32,206 nt of DNA. It comes from an uncultured Alphaproteobacteria bacterium. Lineage in GTDB: Bacteria > Pseudomonadota > Alphaproteobacteria > UBA11222. The translations under genes were made by a program, and so were the position numbers. Location of the stretch: assembly GCA_937888955.1 (NCBI GenBank), contig CALAQW010000148.1:1-32206 (forward strand), read 5' to 3'. The notes beneath the pieces are model-generated. The model made no database searches, was not told the DNA's origin, and saw only the letters and a list, made by a program, of their open reading frames with translations. Shown here in pieces: positions 7,364 to 13,979 of the stretch (the stretch's first letter is position 1; every line of letters begins with the position of its first letter).

Positions 7364-8833
7364 TCAGGCCGCCTCGAAATCCTGAAGTGCCGGAGCGCTC
7401 AGATCTTCCTCGAATTTGGCGAAGGTCCAGGGCCAGGAGGCGACATTGCCGAAGCGGTCATAATACCAGCTCTGGCAGCCGCCCGATGCCCAGACGGTTT
7501 GCGGCATGGCGTCCTTGATCGACTGATTGAATGCTGCGGTGACGTCGGCCTTGGGCGTGACCTCTTCAAGTTTGCCCTCGCGCAGCAGGCCGATCAGCTT
7601 TTCGATATAGCCGAATTGGCGTTCCGCCGTCATCAGATAGGAGAAGTTGCCGATCGGGCTGTTCGGACCGCCAAGGAAGAACAGGTTGGGGAAGTTCGGC
7701 ACACAGATGGTCTTGTAGGCGTAATTGCCTTGTGACCATGCCTCGTTCAGGGTTTGCCCGTTGCGGCCCACCACCTCGGCATCGGCGAGGAAGCGGTGCG
7801 GGTCAAAGCCTGTGCACAGTACCAGCACGTCAAGCGCGTGCAGGCGGCCATCCCTGGTGCGCACACCTTCGGGTTCGATGCTTTCGATCGCGTCGGTCAC
7901 AAGCTCTGCATTGGGTTTCTGGATCGCGGGATAGAAGCGATCAGACATGATCAGCCGCTTGCAGCCGGCCGAATAATCGGGCTGCAGCTTCGCGCGCAGT
8001 TCGGGATCCTGCACGCCCTGGTCAAGGCTCTGCTGGCAGCCTTCCTGGATCTTCTCCAGCGCCATCGCATTATCGCCGACGATGGCGGCCGCAAAGCCGT
8101 GATTCATCGTCGCGGCAAGCTGGTCATACATGGCGGACATTTCTTCGGGATGCGCCCGGTAATGCGCCTTGTCCTCTTCCGCCACGGGCAGGTTCGGCGC
8201 ATTCATCACCCATTGCGGGGTGCGCTGGAACATCGACAGATGCGCCACATCATCGACGATCGCGCCGACGATCTGCACCGCGGTCGAGCCGGTGCCGATG
8301 ATGCCGACGCGTTTGCCCTTGAGCGACACGTCATGGTTCCAGCGCGCACTGTGGAAACAATCGCCCTTGAAACTGTCGAGCCCCGGAATATCGGGATAGA
8401 CCGGGTGGTGCAGGATGCCGACCGCGCTCACCACCACATCGAATTCACCCTGATCGCCCTGGGTCGTGGTGACGCGCCAGCGCTTGTTGTTATATTCGAG
8501 TTTGGTAACCTCGCTGTTATAGCGGATCATCTCTTCGGCATTATTGTCTTCGGCCACCTTGCGGACATAGGCATAGATTTCCGAACCGGGCGAAAAGGTC
8601 TGGCTCCAGTCCGGGTTGGGCGCGAAGGAGAAGCGGTAAAGATGCGAGGGTACGTCGCAGACAAGCCCGGGATAGGTATTGTCGCGCCAGGTGCCGCCAA
8701 GATCGGCCGCTTTTTCGAACAGGACGACTTTCTTGATGCCCGAATCGCGTAATTTGATCGCCGACATGATGCCGCCCGCGCCCGCGCCGATGATTGCGAC
8801 GCTCAATTCCCGTTTATCCGCCATGCCACTCAT
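7364..8833 (-). CDS. Flavin-containing monooxygenase, type I Baeyer-Villiger type
   Basis: BVMOs use FAD and NADPH to insert oxygen next to a ketone, giving an ester or lactone. The 489-residue product has an N-terminal FAD Rossmann motif GAGAGG (16-21), GGTWRDNTYPG (46-56), the BVMO fingerprint FxGxxxHxxxW at 155-165 (followed by Asn where Pro or Asp is usual), and a second NADPH-binding Rossmann motif GTGSTA (180-185). The length is at the short end for the family. Starts are possible at 8833 and at the ATG three codons later (8824). The GAGAGG site is rather close for the first and rather far for the second. The gene stands alone on its strand, with possible operator elements upstream at 8850-8902. 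The ketone substrate is unknown. Confidence 0.92.
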   Translation of the reverse strand: MSGMADKRELSVAIIGAGAGGIMSAIKLRDSGIKKVVLFEKAADLGGTWRDNTYPGLVCDVPSHLYRFSFAPNPDWSQTFSPGSEIYAYVRKVAEDNNAEEMIRYNSEVTKLEYNNKRWRVTTTQGDQGEFDVVVSAVGILHHPVYPDIPGLDSFKGDCFHSARWNHDVSLKGKRVGIIGTGSTAVQIVGAIVDDVAHLSMFQRTPQWVMNAPNLPVAEEDKAHYRAHPEEMSAMYDQLAATMNHGFAAAIVGDNAMALEKIQEGCQQSLDQGVQDPELRAKLQPDYSAGCKRLIMSDRFYPAIQKPNAELVTDAIESIEPEGVRTRDGRLHALDVLVLCTGFDPHRFLADAEVVGRNGQTLNEAWSQGNYAYKTICVPNFPNLFFLGGPNSPIGNFSYLMTAERQFGYIEKLIGLLREGKLEEVTPKADVTAAFNQSIKDAMPQTVWASGGCQSWYYDRFGNVASWPWTFAKFEEDLSAPALQDFEAA

Positions 8834-8849
8834 TTCCTCTCACTGACAA

Positions 8850-8902
8850 CGCTATGTCCTGCGCTATGTGCTGCAAAGGGTTTGTCTAACTATGATCATA
8901 GT
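8850..8902 (-). promoter_or_regulatory. Palindrome and tandem repeat upstream of the BVMO gene
   Basis: Two elements lie in the 131-bp gap between the BVMO start and the end of mobA. A perfect 14-bp palindrome, ACTATGATCATAGT, is at 8889-8902. A tandem 12-bp direct repeat (CGCTATGTCCTG / CGCTATGTGCTG, one mismatch) is at 8850-8873. Both precede only the BVMO gene, since mobA is transcribed toward this gap. They fit operator sites for a dimeric regulator, but no regulator gene is nearby. Confidence 0.45.
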
Positions 8903-8964
8903 CTTGTAGCGGCTTTGCCCCAATCGCGCAATTTGCCGCAGACCGGCATGCGCTGATCGCGGGT

Positions 8965-9615
8965 TCAGCCTTGCTGTGCCGCGATTGTTTGGGCCCGGGC
9001 CAGATCTTCGGGGCGGTTGATATTGAAGAAGGGGTCATGCGGGGTATCGGGACATACCGCATGGGCGATGCCATGCCGCGCGGTCCAGATATCGACCTTG
9101 CGGATATCTTCTTCGGTCATGGCGCGGCGCAGATCGCCGGCCAGCTCCACAGGCCATAATCCGAATACCGGGTGCGTCCGCCCGCCCGAGCTTGCACAGG
9201 CAAGCGGTACATGCGCCGCCTTGCGCGCGGCCGACAGCCGGGGGACGAGATCGCGCGGGAAGAACGGCGCATCGGTCGCGAAGGTTGCAATCGTGGCACA
9301 GTCGGGGCGGTGCGCGCGCGCCCATTCCATACCGCTCAGCACCCCGGCCAGCGGTCCGGCATGTCCGTCGATGACATCAGGCACCACGGGCAGGTCATAG
9401 GCCGCAAATCGGGCGCGATCGCCATTGGCATTCAGGATCAGAACATCCACCTGCGGCCGCGCCCGCGCGATGGCGTGGGCAAGCAGCGTTTTCCCGCCCA
9501 GCATCTGCAGGCATTTATCGCCGCCGCCCATGCGCCGCGACTGACCGCCCGCCAGCAGGACGCCGACGATGGGCTCACGGGTCGCGGGCATCATCGTCGC
9601 TCGCTTCGTCATCAT
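8965..9615 (-). CDS. mobA: Molybdenum cofactor guanylyltransferase MobA
   Basis: MobA transfers GMP from GTP to molybdopterin-Mo, giving the MGD cofactor needed by DMSO-reductase-family enzymes such as the formate dehydrogenase in this window. The nucleotidyltransferase signature LAGGQSRRMGGGDK is at residues 21-34 of 216, and the length fits. It overlaps the 3' end of fdhD by up to 41 bp. In-frame ATGs at 9594 and 9591 would shorten the overlap and are plausible starts. It is the last gene of the fdhD-mobA unit. Confidence 0.92.
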   Translation of the reverse strand: MMTKRATMMPATREPIVGVLLAGGQSRRMGGGDKCLQMLGGKTLLAHAIARARPQVDVLILNANGDRARFAAYDLPVVPDVIDGHAGPLAGVLSGMEWARAHRPDCATIATFATDAPFFPRDLVPRLSAARKAAHVPLACASSGGRTHPVFGLWPVELAGDLRRAMTEEDIRKVDIWTARHGIAHAVCPDTPHDPFFNINRPEDLARAQTIAAQQG

Positions 9616-10456
9616 CGAAGATGATCCGCTGTTCCCCCGACAGGGCCATGAAGCGCTTGCCCCGCGCCCGCCCGATCAGCGTCAGCCCGGCGAGCCGCGC
9701 CAGCTCCACCCCCCAGGCGGTGAAGCCTGAACGCGAAATCAGGATCGGAATATTCATCAGCACGGTCTTGATGACCATTTCGCTGGTCAGCCGCCCTGTG
9801 GTGTAGAGAATCTTGCCCTCGGCGGGCATGTCATGGCGCAGCATATAGCCCGCGATCTTGTCCACCGCATTGTGCCGGCCGACATCTTCCATGAAGATCA
9901 GCGGGCGGTCCCTCTCGCACAGCACGGTGCCATGGATGGCGCCGGCGGTAAGATACAGGCTCGGCAGCCGGTTGATCTGATTGGTCAGCGCATAAAGCCA
10001 GGAGGTTTTGAGCAGCGCGTCCTCGGGCAGCGCCGCCTTCTCGAAATGTTCCATGACGTCGCCGAACACCGTCCCCACCGCGCAACCCGAGGTGCGGACC
10101 TTCTTTTTCAGCTTTTCCTCATAGTCGGTTTCGCGGGCCGTGCGCACGACGACGACATTGACCTCCTCGTCATATTCCACCTCGGTGATCTCGTCATCAG
10201 GCAGCAGCATGTTCTGATTTTTCAGATAGCCAAGGGCGAGATATTCCGGATGATCGCCGATCGTCATCAGGGTCACGATCTCCTGACTGTTCAGATAAAG
10301 CGTCAGGGCGCGTTCGGTCACCACCCGTGTTTCGATTCGCTGGCCGGTATGATCGATGCCTGTGACCGGCCGGGTCAGCCACGGGTCATCGGGGTCTGGC
10401 CCAAGAATAAGGCTCGGTTGTGCGGCATGGTCTGGCGTTTTGCGCCTGTCGGTCAT
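9575..10456 (-). CDS. fdhD: Formate dehydrogenase accessory sulfurtransferase FdhD
   Basis: FdhD passes sulfur from a cysteine desulfurase to the Mo-bisMGD cofactor, making apo-formate dehydrogenase active. The 293-residue product has the conserved EDVGRHNAVDK (190-200) and YTTGRLTSEM segments. At the sulfur-carrying loop it reads SGCAVGTVFGD, with a single Cys at 125 where E. coli FdhD has a CxxC pair. The ATG at 10456 follows an AAGGCAAGGA ribosome site. The reading frame stays open 47 codons upstream, but that stretch overlaps the divergent mobB gene and does not look like FdhD. Only 34 bp separate it from mobB, so the two divergent promoters must overlap or lie inside each other's gene. 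Confidence 0.95.
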   Translation of the reverse strand: MTDRRKTPDHAAQPSLILGPDPDDPWLTRPVTGIDHTGQRIETRVVTERALTLYLNSQEIVTLMTIGDHPEYLALGYLKNQNMLLPDDEITEVEYDEEVNVVVVRTARETDYEEKLKKKVRTSGCAVGTVFGDVMEHFEKAALPEDALLKTSWLYALTNQINRLPSLYLTAGAIHGTVLCERDRPLIFMEDVGRHNAVDKIAGYMLRHDMPAEGKILYTTGRLTSEMVIKTVLMNIPILISRSGFTAWGVELARLAGLTLIGRARGKRFMALSGEQRIIFDDDEASDDDARDP

Positions 10457-10490
10457 ATCCTTGCCTTCCGGTAAGCGAGTGGGTGAGGCG

Positions 10491-10994
10491 ATGAAAATAT
10501 TCGGGATCGTTGGCTGGAAGAATAGCGGAAAAACCACCCTTGTCGTAGGGCTGGTCAAAGAGTTGAGCGCGCGTGGCCATCGGGTGTCCACAATCAAGCA
10601 CGCGCATCACGCATTCGACGTCGACCAGCCGGGCAAGGACAGTTTCCTGCATCGTGAGGCTGGCGCGAAGGAGGTGATGATCTCATCGGCGGGGCGCTGG
10701 GCCCTGATGCATGAGAACAGGGATGCGCCCGAGCCTGATCTGGATGCGTTGCTGAGCCATATGTCGGATGTCGATATCGTGCTTGTCGAAGGCTTCAAGA
10801 AGGGCAGTCACGAAAAGCTTGAAATCAGGCTGAGCGAAAAGGGCGCGCCGATTTTGGCCGAGCAGGACGAGCAGGTGGTGGCCTTTGCCTGCGATGGTGG
10901 CGAATGGTTGCCCGATTTGCCACGCTTTGCCCATGATGATGTTACGGGAATTGCCGATTTTATCGAGAAACGCTACGGGCTCGGCCAATGGTAG
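10491..10994 (+). CDS. mobB: Molybdopterin-guanine dinucleotide biosynthesis adaptor MobB
   Basis: MobB is a small P-loop GTP-binding protein that assists MobA in MGD formation. The 167-residue product starts MKIFGIVGWKNSGKTTL, with the Walker A motif at residues 8-15, followed by STIKHAHH, typical of the family. The ATG at 10491 is preceded by GTGAGG, close but usable. The open frame extends upstream into fdhD antisense and is discounted. Its end overlaps moeA by 7 bp, so mobB and moeA are translationally coupled. It begins the plus-strand operon that ends with the formate dehydrogenase genes. Confidence 0.93.
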   Translation: MKIFGIVGWKNSGKTTLVVGLVKELSARGHRVSTIKHAHHAFDVDQPGKDSFLHREAGAKEVMISSAGRWALMHENRDAPEPDLDALLSHMSDVDIVLVEGFKKGSHEKLEIRLSEKGAPILAEQDEQVVAFACDGGEWLPDLPRFAHDDVTGIADFIEKRYGLGQW

Positions 10995-12250
10995 CGGTGC
11001 TTGAGGATGATTGCTTCGCCACGGGGCCGGAACGGATCCGTGCTGATGAGGCATTGCGACTGCTGCGCGCGCGGCTCAATTGCATTGTCGATGTGGAAAC
11101 AGTGCCGCTCGGGGCGGCATGCGGGCGGATTCTCGCGCAGGATCTGGTGGCCGAACGCAATATTCCCAACGCGGATAACAGCGCGGTCGATGGCTATGCG
11201 CTGCGTGCCGCCGATCTTGCCGAGGGGGGGGAAATCCGATTGCCGGTGGTCATGCGGGTGGCGGCCGGCGATCCGCCGCCCGGGCTGCTGCAAGTGGGGG
11301 CGGTCGCGCGTATCTTTACAGGTGCCCCGATGCCTGAAGGCGCAGACTGCGTTGTCATGCAGGAAGATGTGATGGCGGATGACGATCATGTCATCATCCC
11401 GCATGGTTTGCGTGCGGGCGCCAACCGCCGGCTTGCCGGAGAAGATCTGAAAAAGGGTGAGGTTGCGCTGCGGGCGGGGAGCGTCTTGCGGCCGCAGCAT
11501 ATCGGTCTGGCTGCCGCGCTTGGCCATGCGCAACTGCGGGTGTTCGCGCCGCTGCACATCGCGCTTTTCTCATCGGGGGATGAGTTGTGCGAACCTGGCG
11601 GCCCGCTTGCGCCGGGCGGTGCATTTGATGTGAACCGTTATCTGTTGTCCGCGCTTCTGGGCGATCGCGGCGTGATCGTAAGCGATCTGGGGATATTGCC
11701 TGATAATCCGCGCAAGGTGCACAGCGCCTTGCGGGTTGCCGCGCGGCAAAATCATGTTGTCATGACATCAGGCGGCGCATCGGTCGGGGATGAGGATCAT
11801 ATCGTGCGCGCGGTCAGTGATCTGGGTGCGCTGCATTTCTGGTCGATTGCGGTCAAGCCCGGGCGGCCGCTCGCCTTTGGCCGGCTGGGTGATGCGGTAT
11901 TTATCGGCCTGCCGGGCAATCCGGTGGCCGCGATGGTCTGTTTTCTGATGTTTGTGCGGCCTGTCTTGCGGCTTCTGGGGGGCGGCAGCTGGTGTGAACC
12001 GCGCGGCTATGCCTTGCGGGCGGATTTCGATTTCACGAAAAAACCGGGCCGGCTTGAGTGGCTGCGTGGTAGTGTGGTGGACAGTCCGGACGGCCAGACC
12101 GTTGTGCGGCGTTTCGCGCGACAGGGATCGGGCATTATCACGGGATTGACCGCTTCTGACGGGCTGATCGAATTGCGCGAAAATGTCACGCGCGTGGCGC
12201 AGGGGGAATTGGTAAAATTCATTCCTTTCACTGAGCTTGGCGTGGTGTGA
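10988..12250 (+). CDS. moeA: Molybdopterin molybdenumtransferase MoeA
   Basis: MoeA inserts molybdate into adenylylated molybdopterin. The 420-residue product shows the expected order: NSAVDGYA (64-71; many members have SAMDGYA), FTGAPMPEGADCVVMQE, SSGDEL, TSGGASVGD (260-268), PGRPLAFG and GLPGNP (307-312), then the C-terminal MoeA domain IV. It overlaps mobB by 7 bp and is followed after 22 bp by fdhB. This placement suggests supply of cofactor to the formate dehydrogenase; whether it is the only moeA in the genome is unknown. Insertion of tungsten instead of molybdenum cannot be ruled out from sequence. Confidence 0.95.
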   Translation: MVAVLEDDCFATGPERIRADEALRLLRARLNCIVDVETVPLGAACGRILAQDLVAERNIPNADNSAVDGYALRAADLAEGGEIRLPVVMRVAAGDPPPGLLQVGAVARIFTGAPMPEGADCVVMQEDVMADDDHVIIPHGLRAGANRRLAGEDLKKGEVALRAGSVLRPQHIGLAAALGHAQLRVFAPLHIALFSSGDELCEPGGPLAPGGAFDVNRYLLSALLGDRGVIVSDLGILPDNPRKVHSALRVAARQNHVVMTSGGASVGDEDHIVRAVSDLGALHFWSIAVKPGRPLAFGRLGDAVFIGLPGNPVAAMVCFLMFVRPVLRLLGGGSWCEPRGYALRADFDFTKKPGRLEWLRGSVVDSPDGQTVVRRFARQGSGIITGLTASDGLIELRENVTRVAQGELVKFIPFTELGVV

Positions 12251-12272
12251 ACGGATAAGGGCCAGTTGAGCG

Positions 12273-13979
12273 ATGAGCGATAATGCGCAGACCGCAGCAC
12301 CTGAAGGTGGCAAGAGGCGCGGCCGGTTTGGCCCGCGTGGCCGTCAGGTCACAGCGCAAGCGCGCCACGACATTCGGCTTTTGCTTGGCGATGCATCGCG
12401 GTCGCGCGATCTGCTGATCGAGCATTTGCATCTTGTTCAGGATCAGTTCGGCGCGATTTCGGCGGCGCATCTCGCGGCGCTTGCCGAGGAGATGCACCTG
12501 CCGATGGCGGAAGTCTATGAGGTTGCGACCTTTTATGCGCATTTCGATGTGCTGCGCGAGGCGGAGGCGCCGCCACCGCCCGTCACTGTGCGGGTATGTG
12601 AAAGTCTGAGTTGCTGTCTTGCCGGGGCGGATGCGCTGCACGACCGGCTTGCCGAGGAAGCCTGGCCCGATGTGCGGGTGCTGCGCGCGCCCTGCATGGG
12701 ACATTGCAATTTCGCGCCTGCCGTCAAAGTCGGGCAACGCTTCGTCGATCACGCCGATTTTGAACAGATTCAGGAGCTTGTGGCCAAAAAGCGGACACAT
12801 CCGGTACTGCCGCGCTTCCAGACGTTCGAGGCTTATGAGGCGGAGGGCGGCTATCACATGCTGCGCGAATGCCGCGCCGGCGAAGTCTCGGCCGCGCAGC
12901 TGATCGCCGATCTGCACGCATCGGGGTTGCGCGGGCTCGGCGGTGCCGGGTTTCCGACAGCACGGAAATGGGAGTTTGTGCGTGCGGAACCCGGGCCGCG
13001 CTATGTGGTGATGAATGCGGATGAGGGGGAGCCTGGGACATTCAAGGACAGGCTGTTTCTCGAGACGACGCCGCATCGGGTACTCGAAGGGTTGCTGCTC
13101 GCGGCCTGGGCTGTCGAGGCGGCCGCCGCCTATATCTATCTGCGTGATGAATATCCGGCGGCGCGCAATATATTGATGCGCGAGATTGCCTGGCTGGAGC
13201 ATGAGGGGCTTGTGCCGGCGGGCTATATCCACCTGCGGCGCGGTGCGGGTGCTTATATTTGCGGTGAGGAATCGGCGATGCTCGAAAGTATCGAGGGCAA
13301 GCGCGGGCTGCCGCGTCACCGACCGCCCTTTGCCGCGCAGGTCGGTCTGTTCGGACGGCCCACCCTTATCCAGAATGTGGAAACGCTGTATTGGCTGCCG
13401 GAGATTTTCGCGCAAGAACCCGAAGTCTTCGCGCAAAAGGGAGTGAACGGTTATCAGGGGCTGCGTGCCTTTTCGGTGTCGGGGCGGGTGGCTGAACCCG
13501 GTGTCAAGATCGCGCCTAACGGCATCACGCTCAATGAACTGATCGCGCAACATTGTGGTGGTATGGCGGCGGGGCACCGGCTGAAGGCATTTTTGCCGGG
13601 CGGCCCCTCGGGCGGCATCCTGCCTGCGGCGAAAGCCGATACCCCGCTCGGTTTCGGGGCGTTCGATGCGGAAGGCTGCTTTGTCGGTTCGGGTGCTGTC
13701 ATCGTGTTATCGGATCGCGACGATTTACGGATTGTCGCGCGCAATCTCTTGCATTTCTTCGCCGAGGAAAGCTGCGGGCAGTGCACCCCCTGCCGCGTCG
13801 GAACCGAAAAGTTGCTCGCTCTCACCGCAGCGCCGGAATGGGATGCGGGGTTGATGCGCGAGATTGCGACGGCGATGGCGGATGCGTCGATTTGCGGGCT
13901 GGGGCAAGCGGCGGCAAATCCGCTTTCCTGCCTGATGCGCTTTTTTCCGGAAGCGGCGCCAACCGGGGAGGGGGCATGA
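12273..13979 (+). CDS. NAD-dependent formate dehydrogenase beta subunit (NuoE-NuoF fusion)
   Basis: This 568-residue subunit takes electrons from the alpha subunit and reduces NAD+ in the cytoplasm. The N-terminal NuoE-like domain has [2Fe-2S] ligands Cys109, Cys114, Cys141 and Cys145. The NuoF-like domain follows, with the FMN/NADH loop RGLGGAGFPT around 220-229 and the [4Fe-4S] ligands Cys501, Cys504, Cys507 and Cys541 (SCGQCTPC...SICG). Fusion of the two domains matches the beta subunit of Methylobacterium FDH1, rather than the separate FdsG and FdsB of Rhodobacter and Cupriavidus. It is followed by the alpha-subunit gene with a 4-bp ATGA overlap. The ribosome site before the ATG is weak (TTGAGCG), and no nearer alternative start is clearly better. 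Confidence 0.95.
   Translation: MSDNAQTAAPEGGKRRGRFGPRGRQVTAQARHDIRLLLGDASRSRDLLIEHLHLVQDQFGAISAAHLAALAEEMHLPMAEVYEVATFYAHFDVLREAEAPPPPVTVRVCESLSCCLAGADALHDRLAEEAWPDVRVLRAPCMGHCNFAPAVKVGQRFVDHADFEQIQELVAKKRTHPVLPRFQTFEAYEAEGGYHMLRECRAGEVSAAQLIADLHASGLRGLGGAGFPTARKWEFVRAEPGPRYVVMNADEGEPGTFKDRLFLETTPHRVLEGLLLAAWAVEAAAAYIYLRDEYPAARNILMREIAWLEHEGLVPAGYIHLRRGAGAYICGEESAMLESIEGKRGLPRHRPPFAAQVGLFGRPTLIQNVETLYWLPEIFAQEPEVFAQKGVNGYQGLRAFSVSGRVAEPGVKIAPNGITLNELIAQHCGGMAAGHRLKAFLPGGPSGGILPAAKADTPLGFGAFDAEGCFVGSGAVIVLSDRDDLRIVARNLLHFFAEESCGQCTPCRVGTEKLLALTAAPEWDAGLMREIATAMADASICGLGQAAANPLSCLMRFFPEAAPTGEGA

Noticed and set aside
7357-7373. GGCGGC/GCCGCC hairpin around the BVMO stop codon as a terminator
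   Set aside because: No U-tract follows on the minus strand, and GC-rich pairing of this size is common in such DNA.
7039-7518. Open frame overlapping the membrane-protein stop and running through the remnant
   Set aside because: Its second half is antisense to the BVMO gene, and its middle is the frameshifted copy of another gene. The first 50 codons have no recognisable features, so I do not call it a gene.
12228-13577. 449-codon open frame on the minus strand
   Set aside because: It is a shadow of the fdhB coding strand. High GC gives long antisense frames, and the translation is rich in Arg, His and Pro without motifs.
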